This document shows, in pieces, positions 51,716-64,000 of a stretch of DNA of 64,000 nt (position 1 is the stretch's first letter; every line of letters starts with the position of its first letter). The translations under genes were made by a program, and so were the position numbers. This DNA is from Prinia subflava. Taxonomy: Eukaryota; Chordata; Aves; Passeriformes; Cisticolidae. The DNA is taken from contig NC_086254.1 in NCBI RefSeq assembly GCF_021018805.1, positions 26,597,300-26,661,299 of the forward strand. Reading direction: 5' to 3'. The notes beneath the pieces were generated by a model that was not told where the DNA came from, searched no databases, and worked only from the letters and a program-made list of their open reading frames with translations.

Positions 51716-54700
51716 CCTTCCTCACATGTCCACCCCAGCTCAGTCACTGCTGGTGGCTCTTACAGTGAGCCAGCAAGGGGTGGTCTGGCTGCAGGTGTGG
51801 GTCCAGGTGCACAGACATCAGTGGGGTTTTTGGAGATCTTGGGTGCTCCTGCAGAAATCTGTGTTCAGGAAAGGCAGGAGTGTGGCTCCCCTCTGGCCCA
51901 GGTTGTTGTTTGGGTTATGGAGGAGGTGGTGCAGCTTCTTCCCACATCCCAAAGTGGCCCATTTCTGCTGCACTAAGCTGTTGAAATAATGTTGAATAAA
52001 TCAGCTGTGTGGTGATTTCACTCCTGCAGCACCAGAGCTTCGTGCTTTAGCACAGTTCAGCACGTTCAGGGGTCTTTACTTGCTGCTAACACATCGCTCA
52101 CCCCTGACTGCTGCATCAGGGCATCCAGCCCCTCCACTGCCAGGGAGCAGGAATGCTCCAAGAAGGTCTTGAAGGAGTAACTGAGCACCCTGGGCCAGCT
52201 GAAGGCCTGCAGAGGAGACCTGAGCTTGCCTCTCCCAGTTGTATTTCCCAGCCTTCTCTGCAAGTGAAGGAGCAAAGCCACGACTGGATGAGCTGCTGTA
52301 GGCGGGTGTGCAAACCCTTCCTGTCAGCATTGCTGTGTACAGCAGCACATCTCCTTCAGGGCCAACATTCCTGCTGTTCTCCAGCTGCTCTTCCGTGGTG
52401 GTTTCACCCCGGGGAGGGAGGACAAACCCTGGTGTGGGCTGAGCAGCCCATGCTGGGCACACAACCAGCAGTCAGTGCTGGCAGCCATTCCTCAGGCGCC
52501 CTGGGCATGAGCCCATGTGGACATTTGGGTCTCCATCCCTGTCCCCAACACCAACCCACACATGCCACGAGTCCCCAAGGCTGAGTGAGGCCAGGGGGTC
52601 ACACTCCAGTGATCTGTGCAGCTGCTCTGGCCAAAGCAGCGCTGTCTCATTTTTAATAAACATTAAGATGAATGCAAATCCTGTACATGGCAATCTACTT
52701 CCCCCCGGAGTCAGCTAAGAATATTTTATTGCTAGTTTTGCTAATTCTCAAGCTGTTCTGTTTCTTAGAATTATCTTTAACTACTGAATAATGCAAGGCT
52801 GTTGCATCACAAATATTAGTTTCTGCTATCAGTGGAAGGCTGGGCTCTCATCATCGTGTTATTAGGCTCTTATCTGCCTGCAGAAAGTCTTGTTCCTCAA
52901 ATGATTTAGCTGCATGCTTAACTTTGACCATGTGAATAGTTTTCCTAAGCTGATGGAAACAGCTGCCCTCCCCTGAATCCAGGGACTTTTGTACCAAAAT
53001 TAAAAATAACAATTACCATTACAGTTATTGTTACAGGCTCTTGGGTTGGGGTTTTTCTCCCAAGTCAGATACCAGAATTTGAAATAGAATTTGGTTCAAA
53101 TCAAACCAAAGCACATAGGGATTAGGATTTTTTTTTCAATAAATGAAATAACTGAACTTTTCTTTGTTCTCCAGACTAAAACCTTTGCATTACCAAGACC
53201 TTTTCCTACCATTCCCTCCCCTGCAATTTCTTTTTAAATACAGAGCAATTTTTTTAGCCAAAAACTGAGTAAACAGGCACAAGAAACACTACCAAAAGAA
53301 AAATCAGCCTTAACTCTGTATGCCATACTGCACTACTATCAAAACAGCCCCTGGGTGAGGGCAGAAGAAGCATTGGGAAGGTGAAATGTTTTATTAATCA
53401 TTGGCCAAGCTGCTTACTAGGCTTAAAAAAAAATTTAAAAAAAAGTAAAAATCACAAAGGCCACTTTTCTGGCAAATTCGTTGCACATGTAAAGAAAAAT
53501 GTGCTCAGCTGTACTGATGACATGGTGAGGTCCTTCACAGTGCCTTGGTGTGCACATCCCTTCTGCCCAGCACTAGCACGGACTGGTGCTGTCTGAGACT
53601 GAGCTTTAGCCTCTTTCCCTGCATTTATTGTTACCAGTAGGGTCAAAAAATCTTCAAAAGAACAGGATGGGACAGACAGGGATGTACAGACACCTGTGGG
53701 AAGCCCATGCCCAGCTGAGTAGCTCCTTTAACTAGTTCATTTGAAAATACCCCCAGCACTTCCTGCAGCCACCCCACCAGGAGCACCCAGGAGTTCCAGG
53801 AGCAGCATCCCTCTTAATCCTGGGATAAACTGAAAGGACAAGGACAAGCAAGGGCACCCAAGGAGGATGGGCTTCAGCAGGCTCTCTGCTCAGACAGCCC
53901 TAGCAGTGCTCCAGGTATTATTTATGGTGTCCTCTGTACATTCAGGGCAGATCTGCGTGGGGGAAGAGGGTTAATGAGACATTCAGGGTTTGGGTGTCAG
54001 TGCAGAGCAGGGAGGGGAGGGGAGCTGGGTGCTCCCAGCCTGAACCTGAGCTTGGGAGCTGGGGATCCCTCCCCAAGCAGAGAGTGAGGCACAGGCACCC
54101 TGGCACACGGGCAGCAGCATCGTTTCACAGCAGCCAGCCCTTCCTCCCAATAGAGCTGTAGGATTTTCTCCCACTCCCCTCTGACCGTGATTAATCACGG
54201 CCGCTCCGCACTCGGCGCCTCAGCACAATCCATCTCTCCTGCTCCCCTCCTCACCCTCCTCCTCCTCACTTTCTTTTTCTAATGAGAACGTATTGTTGTC
54301 CTTTTTTGTTGCTGCAATGCTCTTTGCAAGCAGGGCCACAGCAGCAGGGGGTGGCAGTGACAAGGGCAGTGTCCCCACACAGGGTTACAATACAGCACAG
54401 CCCAGTCTGGTGACAGGGGCTCTGTGACCTGGCCAGGACTTAAAAATACAAATTTAATACACCCTCCTGGCTGCCCCTGGGGTTTGTGAAAAGCCAGGGC
54501 TTGCTGGCAGGTTTGCCCTCCCTGCTGCTGCCCTTTCTGGATGGGGATCAGAGGACTGGGGAGGAGGGACATCTCCATCAACACCTTTCATCCACCTCCT
54601 TGAAAAGGTGGTTTTTAAGCCAGGCTAACCCAAGTGACCCCAAACCTCTGCTGAAATGCCTGGAGGCCTTGGTGAGCTGCACTCAGGGTGTACAGGGTTG

Positions 54701-57700
54701 GAAGGGAAACTTGGCTTCAAGGTTTTGTGTTAATTAGTGATCAGTGGCTTTAGGAGGGGTCATTTCCACCTGCAGCCAAAGGAAAATGGTCCCTCCCCAG
54801 CTAATTGGGAATTCACAACCCGGGGCCAGGCTCTCCCTGTGTGCAGGGCTGTGAACCCCAAACCACACACTGACCCTACAAGAAGTGCATTTAGAGCAGC
54901 ACCTGCTATTTGAGGCATTTTTAGTCATTAAATTCTGTGTGAGCAGCTCCTGGTTTGCCTTGGTGAGCAAGATCCAGAGCCACGGACTTCCCTGGTGCTG
55001 GTTCTGGCCTGTCACTGGCACCTTTAAAAATCTATCGTTAGATCTGGCAGTAAAAATGTGGAAGAATCAATATTTGATGCTCAGCAGCTTCTAAACTGAG
55101 CTGGGCAGCCAGGCACAAGGATTAGCTGGAGGTGAGAGGGGAAGGAAAGAGAACTGGGCTGGGTATGTCCAGTCACTGTCATTCAGAATAGTTCAAAGCT
55201 ACCTTGGTTTGGAGAATTAGCACAGCCCCTCTGGCTTGTGCTTATCCTGGCTCTGTTTTACCCTCCAAGCACTCAAATGTTGGCAAATAAAAAACAAGTT
55301 GGTGTTCACCCAGAAGTTTTCCTCAGGGAGATAAAGTCTCTGCCTGTGCTGGAAGCTGCTAAAAGTGGATTGTCAAAAATCCCTGGCAGGCTGCAGAAGG
55401 AATAAACCAGAATCGGGTCTCTGTCAATACTCCCAATCTTCATAAACCAGATTTATAATATCTGAGGCGACATGGAAGCTCTGTAACCAAGTACATAACA
55501 ACCATGCCATTAACCTGTGCTATCTATAGCCAAACTCATTACTTTATGAAGTAGTTTGAGTTACCTTAGAGTATAAAGGGCAGCCCAACTAATCCCAGTC
55601 TGTGAAAACCATATTGATTGGGATGGAGTGCAAATCAGACATCCAGATACACACATTTGTGTGAGGAGTCCCTGTGCCTCCTCTCTGCTCCCCAGCTGAG
55701 GTCCTGGCAGCCAGCTCAGAGGCTGACACACATTTATCATCACCAATCCTCTCTCACCTCGTGCCTTGAGAAGGAGTGAGTACCTTGCTTTAATATAGTG
55801 CTATCGATCCTGAGAGCTCAAACAACACCCGTAGGATAATCAGAATTCAGGGCTCCTGTTTTACCACGACCTGGGATTGAGTTGCTTTTTAGCATTTGGT
55901 AGGGACAGAAAGGAATTCAGCACCCTGTGAAAAAGGCACACGAAGCACCACAGAGGAGAGGATGCAGGAATCCAGCCCCAGAGATGATCCCAAATTCCAG
56001 ACCTCAGGCAAAAAGCAATGTCAGGAAGGCAATACATCACATCACTATAGTACTGTATAAAATATTTAACTTCTAAGTACATTACCAAAGTGGTTTCTTT
56101 TGACATTACATTTGTGCTCTTGTAAAAGGCATAAAGCCAAGAGCAAATATCCATCCCAGAACAACCAAACATCGCTGCAGTGCCACGGCTGTGCTGGCTC
56201 AGGGGACCTGGGACAAGTCTGACAAGAAATTCTCATTACCTCCTGCCCCAGTGTGAGATCCCACCACAGCCCTGTGCTGAGCACAGCCCCAAGCCTGGCT
56301 GAGACACACTCCTGAGTACATCAGGGCAGGAAAGCACATTTGTACAGGAGAATCCTGCTATTTAAGTGCCTCTGATGAAAAGCATTTTATCATCTTCCCT
56401 GCCTTAATGCAAGGAAACAGGCAAATGGAGAGCAGGGCTTTGCTGCAGGTACCCAGCCCCCTGCAAGCAGGAGTAGAACAAATAGAAAATGAACAAGATT
56501 TCCTTGCTTAAAATGCTTCTCTAAATTTTTCACTGAGCATCTTCCTTCTCCATTTGTTCTGCTTCTGTTCATGCTTGTCTCTCCTGTTTGTTCCTTTACT
56601 TCTGCAGCTGAAGAAGGACCCTGGTGGCACTGAGGGAACTGTATGTGCAGGGGGGTGGAGGGGTGGACCAGCTTAACCTGACATTTTACACAGAAATCTA
56701 TTTCAGCACAGCAACCTCTTCACAAAAAATAAAGGTAACAAAAAACAACCCTAAAACAAGCAAACAAACAAAAGAGAATCAAAATATTTTCATCCAGACT
56801 TATCAAAGAAACAAGTGGGACTTCAGTCAAATTGGAAATTATGTCCAGTCATTGGGAGTTCACTGACTGTGCCACCCCTCTGCAAATGGAAACTCCGTCC
56901 CCATCATTTGGGCTCCCTCCTTCTAGGGGGAGGGTACAGTCTTAAACCTCAGACTTTGCAGACTACAGACTTCAGCCCAAGCAGGAGAGAGCTTCTTTTA
57001 AGAGAAACTCCACATTTCATTGCCTAGGAGCAGCTTAGGTGAACAGGCAAAGGGTCAAGCCGAGGCTGAGCCTGCCTTCTGCAGGGGAGTATCAGAGCAG
57101 GGTCCTCAAGGACCACTTTCCTCAAAGCATCCTAATGAGCACAGCCCAACAACACTGAGGCTCCCAGCAGGCTGAGCATGGAGCAGAGGGCAGTACTGGG
57201 TTATCTCCAGAAAGGAGATGTCTTCTCAGCAGGGTTTCCTAAGCAAAAGCAGCTGTGCTCTGCCTGCATCCCCCTCCCTTCCTTCCCCCTGCTCCACAGA
57301 GAGAGCTGAACTCTTTGACAAAGAGAAACTAAATTGGATGAAGCCAGAAAGATAATTAAACCCCTGCATCTTTTGTCACCTTTGTTCAGGCAGGAAAAGA
57401 GATCTTAAACCTGTCCTGAAGAGGGATAAATCCTCCAAGGGGCCCTGCAGCCAGCTGCAGGGAACCACGAGGAGCTGCACATCTCTCCACTGGCACCTGT
57501 GGGGTGCCTTGTTTGCCATGAGGTCACTGCCCAGCACCCCACCAGGTGCCTGGAGTCCCAAAATGAGCCCTGTTCCTCCTGCCAGTGACACATGGTGGCA
57601 CTGGGCATCTGGAGGAGCGTGTCCCCCCCTGGGGCGAGGGCTCAGCAGGGTGGGAGCAGGGCAGGACCCAGCAGGGTCCTGCTTTCCCAGCTGCTCCCCA

Positions 57701-60700
57701 AGCTGTGCCAGGGCTGCCAGGCCATGCCCAGGGTACTTCAAACGTCTGAAAATCATCCCATGGGCTCCTTCCTAGTTATTTATAGGAGCTTATTCTCAAA
57801 AATCTCAGTGGGGATTGGAGCCCTGCTATGCTAAATCCTCTCCAAACACATATTAACAGACCCCAGAGCGGGCTTGCTGCTCAAGTTGTGATTTGAAGTC
57901 TGCGTGGAGATGGCAGGTCGGAAGCAATCCTTCCCCAGGAATGTGCTGCAGACCTCAAAATATTCATTGCCATCTGTCCTTTTTTGTCGTGGGTTTACAG
58001 AGCTCTTCTCACAGTGAGTCCTGCCCTGGGCAGGGTGATGCCAAGGCTCCCGAGGAGCGCTGGGCACAGGATAACAGAAAATGCCCAGGAAATGCAGCTT
58101 CCTGGTGGAGACAAAGCAGTCGGAGAGGGCTGGGTAATCCTGACAGGCTGCCTGCTCTGGGACAGCCTGATGCTGCTCCTTGCAGACAGAAGGTCTTTTG
58201 GACTGATTGCATTATAATTTAATCCATCCTTCAGCGATTTTTGCTCTCGAGATTGTTGTTATTTTACACCTCAGCAGAAGTTCACGAGGAACAAAATGAG
58301 GTTGCAATCCTCTAGGGGAAGCTGGCAAGAGTCACAATTCCATCTTTGTGGATACAGATTTAAGCTTAGGTCCAAATAATTAGTTCTTTACCCAGGCCTT
58401 AAGCTAAGGGGACAGTGAGTTCATCTGCAGAGGCTGCAGAATAACTTCCTGGGAAGCTGCAACATTCTCACATTCCTTTCCCACACTCATTTATAAAGCA
58501 AAGGCTCCAAGCAGTGCTGGATGTGGCTCATAGTCAGGAGCCCCAGCACTGTGAGGACAGGACGACCCAGAGCTCCTGGCTGCATCACCAGCAGGAGCTT
58601 TCCCCAGGGACCAGAGAGCACCCCTGGCTCTAAACTGAAGCTCATTTGGATAAACAGCCTTTTAATCCACCTTCTCCCTTCTCCAGGCAGCCTCGTGCTG
58701 CTGTAGCACGTCTGTGGCTGTTGGTTCACCACCAGAACGTCCAGCAGGATGGGAGGAGGGAGGCTGCACCCACTTAGGAAGTCCAGGGGCATTCCCAGCA
58801 GCAAGTCTCTCTCTGTCTTTGAAAATTCCTGATGAATTATCTGTGCCTTTAGCACCACTGATTGGGGACACTGCTAAGGAAAGCCTGTAGTCAGTGCAAA
58901 CAGCATGAGAGCCTTGGGAGGTAGGAGGTGGCACTGTCCCTGTCCTGCCAGGAGCTGCTCCTTGCTCTCCCTGCCCTGTGGATAACATCTTTGTGGGGCA
59001 GTCAGGATGCAGAGCTGCTGGGGACCAGTGAAATGCTGGTCTTTAACTGGGCTTTAGCTCTCTGCCCCAGCACCCTCACTCCAGACACAGCCAAACCAAA
59101 GGCAGGGCTGCAAGATCCCCCATGTCCCCCCTGCAGCCACCTCCCACAGCCTTTCTGAAAGGGTGGTCAGTAAGTTCTCCAAGTCACACACAGGCTTTAA
59201 TGTGCCCTTGCCAGAGAACATAAACCCACCCTGCTGGCCAGGCTGTGAGCCCAAGAGACCTGGCAAATTCAGCTCCTGTTTCATTCCTTCTGCTCCCCAC
59301 AGGATGACCCAAATCCATCAGGGGGCTTTAGGACACCCCCAAGCCTCCCCTTCCCCACTCCTTCCCCTCAGTGGTGACACCATGGGGACATATTTCCCAG
59401 GTTGCCACTGAGGAGTGATGGCTCCATCAGCCTCCCTCTGCCTGCCTGTGCCTTCCCTTATTTATTCCCCACTTTGAGCTGCAGCGTGTGGCTGCTGGAG
59501 CATTTGGAAGTTTGTGTAAAGGTTTTATTGCTTCATTTTTAACCTCTGCACAAATGTCTACATCATTAGCTTGGGTTTTTTCACCCTGGATCACATCTTC
59601 TCTGTGCTTTTCTCCTCCTGGGCATCCCCATGCTCCTCTCCCTGTCAGGCAAAATGGAATGGGGACCTGGAGGGGGAGATTTATTAGTGCTGAGGTTCTT
59701 TTTCTCCAGGAGGGAGTTGGTCTGGTTTTTTTCCATGCTATATCAAAAATGTGCACACACAAGGTTTGGCTCTCCACCACTCACTTCATTCCCATGTCCT
59801 GACTCCTCAGCTGCAAACAAACCCACCCCAGCTCCTCTGGCACAGACCATGACTTGTTGTGGGGACAGCAATGCAAAACCACGGCAAACACACCAGTACC
59901 CAAAAGCTGCCATTGGGTGGTGCCTGGCACACACAGCCCAATTCCACCATGGAAACACCAAAGCCTGGCTTGGAAAACCAAAGCTGGGACCAAGATCACA
60001 CCACCACTTCCCTCAACCCACTGGGACATCTGCTGGAGAGCAGACAGGCCATGACTGACAAACTGTGCATTACCACTCATTTGTGATGCCCTGCTTTAAT
60101 TCCCACCAGCATGAGCCTGCCCACCCCATTCCACCTGGGTAATGACCATGACAAACCCTGCAGGGCAGGAAGCTGGAGCTGGGCTGTGTCACCAACAGCC
60201 CCAAGTCCCTGTCCCCAAGGAGAAGCTGCAGGAGATGCAGCCCCATCTCAGGAGCAGAGACCCCCTCACCACCTTAATTTCACATCTAAACCTACCACAG
60301 CAAAGCATCTGGTCACATCCCATGCAACCAAGGGGCTACAAAAGTGCAGGTGCTGCAAAATTTATCATGCCCTGGCATTCCTGCCTGATCTCCTTGCTTT
60401 TCCACAGGCAATAAGGAAGCAGCACAGATTTTCTTCTTCCTCTTGAAGATGTGCTCCTGCAGCCCTGGTTACACACACTGGCCATTTTGCCCTCACCCCG
60501 GCTGGGCCTGGCACAATTTTCCTGGTTTGCAAACACCCCTTGTCCTTGTCAGCAGGTCTAGCCCACAGCCAGGCACAGGGACACCCCAGCAGTGACCTGG
60601 CATTCCAATAATCTCGATTCCATGGACTTCAGAGGTCACTTTGCTGCCACCAGTGGCAAAACTCCACCCCCAGAACAGCGTGTTCAGCATTTCTGATCAT

Positions 60701-63700
60701 CTCAGACCATGTTTTTGAGGTGGGGGATAAGATATGCAGAGCAGAGCTCTTCCAGAGCAGGAATTCTGCCTCTGCAAATATTAGCGATGCAGGCGTCGTG
60801 TCGGGGATTATCCACCGTCATGGCCTGTAGAGGGAAGATGGATTTCAAGATGATAATAGGAATGACACACGTTGCTTTTTCCCCTTTCTGCTGACACACA
60901 GTTTAGCAGCCACTGCAGAATTTTCTCCCCATTTCAAATTTCCGTTTAATAGCCAAGGAGCTCATGTTAATTCAGATGATCTCCCGCAGCACGATGAGGA
61001 GGGGTGCCTCTTCTAGAAGCTTTTTTGCCCAGTCTCAGTGGCTGTGGCTAATAAAAAATATCTCCTGTGGCTTCACAAAGGCCATGGAGAATGTGTCCTT
61101 TACCATGCTATCCAACTCCACTTGACCCAAGGTTGGCCAGAGTTAACAGTGTTTAAAAATTAGACTCTCCTAATAGCATCTCCTCCTAGGAGGGAACCAA
61201 GGAGATTTTTCAATGTATTTTTAGGACTGAAGGGGATGCAGTGAGTGTCCTCCTCCCTGCTGTCCTGTCCCTGAGGCAGGATTTCCATGGCAGGCAGGCC
61301 AGGCACTGGTGGGGACCCTGTGGTGACAGCACGATGGGACACAGGGACATGGGGCAGCAGGGCTGGAACACCAACAGGCATCCCCAGCTCAGGGGGCTGT
61401 GCTCCCCTATCCCCCCCTGCAAACCTCATCCTCAGAAGTTTTGGGCAAGACAGGGGATATTTTACATGTGCTTCTTGGTTTTATTCCAGTTTTCCCATTT
61501 CCCCTTCCCCTGAGCGTGCCCTAACCCAAAGCCCTGCTGACCACAGGGGCTGGGATAACCCTGGCCCTGCCAGCAGGAAAAGGGAGCAGGGCTGTGGCCT
61601 CCCTGACCTGCAGCTCTCCCCACGTGCCTTGGTGTCTCTTGGCAGCTCACCCCAGATGGGAAATTGCATCCTGCTTTTATTTATATATTTTTCTAACCAA
61701 GTGTAGCTGACAGTCAGGAGAACCTACGGAGCAAACTTCCTCCTCACTTAAACAAACAGCAAAACCATTGCAAAGTTCTCTCCTGTGCCTTGCAGGTGCA
61801 TATATTCACTTATCCCAGAGAGCAGAAACGTGGGGCATTGCTTAATTAAGGATGTGGGTGTAGAGGCTCCAGGAGCAGATTTCACATGCAAATCTCCTGG
61901 CTGTGAGCACAGCCAGGGTACATAGGGAGCATATTAATGCTCTGTGCAGTGAGCCCCCTGCCTAAATCAGTGGCTAAGCCCAGTCTGGAGGAAGGAAGTC
62001 CTGTGCTGAGCAATCCTGGGCTCTCTGCTCTTGCTGAACTTCATTTATTTACCAAAAGCATCCCATGGATGGAGCTAGAGAAGTGGGGGCATCTCCACAC
62101 AGACCTCAGGGAACGCCAGCCCATCAGAAGTCCCTCCCTCCTTCCCCTCTCTGCCTTGAAATAATGATATAAACCCCAGTGTTTTCAACTTCTTCTTCCT
62201 TCTTTTTTTATGGTAGGACATAATTCAGGTTATTGCCAAGAACTGCAAATTGTTTACCAGCCTTGTGCAAACAAAGACTCCGATCAGCCACGGAAGCACA
62301 GCCCTGAGGCTTTCCAGCAACCCGGAATTCTTTAATTACTTAACAAAAGCTCAGTCTTACTTTTTCTTTTTCTTTTTTTTTTTCTCTTTCCTTCAGCTGT
62401 TACCTTGGAAAAGCACAATCCTGGATGCCTTCCATCCCACAGGCTGCTCAAACCCTCGTTCAGTGATGATTTTGCCAAAGTCTTTCCCCAGTTGGGATCG
62501 AGGCAGGGCCGAAGCCCTGCTTGGTCAGGAAGAGCTGCCTGGGACAAGCAAAACAGCCCTGGCAGGAGCTGTCTTGGTGGTAAAAGTTTCTCCTGAACAC
62601 ACACATGTGCTCGTGGACACATGGAGTGAGCATCTCCTGCAGAGCCTGGCAGCCTGCAGTGAGCATCCTCTAATTCTTCTCCGATTTTACGCCTCGATCT
62701 TTGCTCAGATCTGGGTTTGGCCACTCCAAGAAGAGTTTTGGGGACGAGCAGACAGATGGGTTTTCACAAATGTAATGGGAAAGGAGAACAGGGAATGCAC
62801 AAAGCAGCTCTCACAGGCAGAACCCATCACTCCTCCAGCAGCAAGAGGAGGGAGAAAGGAATCACCATCCTTTAGCTTTCACACAAGCACCACCTCACCA
62901 TAGTCAGGGAACAGCAAGGCAGGTGGAAGGTAGAGTTCACTAAAATTTTGTAATGCCTTATTTTTACCATCTCAAAAAAGCCTCCAGACCTTTTTTCAGT
63001 GAAAAAACTAATCTGCACATTTGGGAAAAAAAAAAAAAAACACCAAAACTTTTTAACAAAGGAGCCAAATTTGCATTGCATTAACTGAGGAGCAGCTCAA
63101 GGTGCAGAATAATTCACTGACAGTCTCAGGGAGGTGTCTGTGGAGGGTAAATAAGGCTCGTGCACAGCCTGCTCAGTGTAAGCTGTCATTGCAGCCAAGG
63201 CATCAGTCAGGAGAAAAACATAACGTTGGCGGATCTCAGAATACATAAATAAAACATGCTTACCACTTGCCATCAGCGAAAAAGTTTTAAAAAAATAAAA
63301 AAGCTGCCTTTCGAGCTCCCCCCTCCTCACCCCACCCCCAACTTTATCTACTACTTCTCCTTGTAGCATAAATTCAGTTTTCAACATCTCTGTTTTCAGA
63401 GATCCAAATGGACTCTAAGGAAAAGGGGGAGGGATGGAAAACAAACCCGAAAGTTTGGCAAAGCTGTGAAAATGCCAGCTCAGCACAGAGAGATGGGATC
63501 AGGCTCATCACAGCCCCAGGTGGTGATTCCTGGGTTTGGGAAGAGCAGGAAAGGCATGGCAGGGTGGGCTGAGCTCTCAGCATGCTGCAAGAACCCCGAA
63601 TTTCCAGCCTGGCCCCTGGACAGCCGTGACACCGACGGCATCTCCCAACCCTCTGGCAAATAAACCCATCAATCCCCAATCAAATCCCTGGCAGCACCAA

Positions 63701-64000
63701 TGTCACAGCCAAATGCAGTGGATTGATTTGCCATAAGTCATATTTACTGTCTCAGCCATAAATGTGTCAAACCCAATCTTTTTAACTGTAAATAATGCCA
63801 GGAATTCTCCCTTTTTTAGAAGCCTCCACTACGGAACCTCCAACAGAGAATAGGAAGCGCTGTATTAAACTGTGGGGGTGTCAGGGCTGTGTTTACACAA
63901 AGATCTGATGCAGACAAGTTTTGTTTCATCCTCTGGGATCTGCCATGGGTGGAGGGGCCAAGAGGGAGGTGGGGAGGTGGCAGCTGCAGGACAACCCCAA
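51716..64000. other. Downstream intergenic region, no gene recognised
   Basis: Six-frame inspection gives only short frames without recognisable domains, splice-consistent homology or codon bias. The longest (62250-62903 +, 217 codons) runs through a T-rich low-complexity stretch. In mammals TAF4 lies beyond CDH4 in convergent orientation, but its conserved C-terminal region is not recognised here. Blocks near 54170-54290, 57890-58260, 60710-61030 and 62215-62350 retain CpGs and look like candidate conserved non-coding sequence. Confidence 0.6.
54185..54200. promoter_or_regulatory. Perfect 16-bp palindrome with a TAAT core
   Basis: CCGTGATTAATCACGG equals its own reverse complement. The core TGATTAATCA contains homeodomain-type TAAT/ATTA half-sites. 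It sits in a CpG-retaining stretch (CGGCCGCTCCG following) in otherwise unremarkable downstream sequence. Regulatory function is inferred only. Confidence 0.4.

Noticed and set aside
60702..60899. TAF4 terminal exon on the minus strand
   Set aside because: The 65-codon frame here does not resemble the conserved C-terminal region of TAF4.
62250..62903. 217-codon plus-strand open frame
   Set aside because: It includes a long phenylalanine run from a T-rich tract and has no motif, codon bias or splice context.

Overview
This is a window of vertebrate nuclear DNA, most likely from a bird. It carries the 3' half of one multi-exon gene on the + strand, followed by about 12 kb of apparently gene-free sequence. 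The bird assignment is an inference. It rests on several truncated CR1-type LINE fragments with the avian 3'-end style, avian-looking LTR fragments with short introns between coding exons, and a protein close to chicken and mammalian R-cadherin.

The gene is CDH4 (cadherin-4, R-cadherin), a classical type I cadherin. Nine coding exons (8 to 16 by analogy with the 16-exon CDH2/CDH4 layout) can be placed to the base, all with GT-AG introns and continuous phase: 5823-5960, 25507-25692, 31683-31936, 34968-35110, 37369-37602, 38384-38617, 42693-42832, 44677-44841 and 46216-46422. Their lengths (138, 186, 254, 143, 234, 234, 140, 165 and 207 with the stop) sum to 1701 nt, or 566 residues and a stop. 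That is roughly the last 60% of a precursor of about 913 residues. Together they encode the end of extracellular cadherin repeat EC2, all of EC3, EC4 and EC5, the transmembrane helix, the juxtamembrane p120-catenin region and the beta-catenin-binding tail. Exons 1-7 (signal peptide, prodomain, EC1 and most of EC2) lie upstream of the window.

Layout: 1-5822 is the end of intron 7. 5961-25506 is intron 8, 19.5 kb, with CR1 and LTR remnants. 25693-46215 holds introns 9-15, each 0.8 to 6 kb. From 46423 a long 3'UTR runs to a probable distal poly(A) site near 51665, with candidate earlier sites. 51.7-64 kb shows no convincing gene. In mammals the next gene, TAF4, is convergent with CDH4, but I recognise no TAF4 coding sequence here.

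No novel multi-gene system is visible. The most interesting non-coding points are: two related LTR copies in the same orientation, one starting about 35 bp after the exon 9 donor and carrying a sense poly(A) signal; a CR1 copy starting 20 bp after the exon 13 donor; a perfect 10-bp-stem hairpin and a strong G-quadruplex motif in the 3'UTR; and a perfect 16-bp palindrome downstream of the gene.
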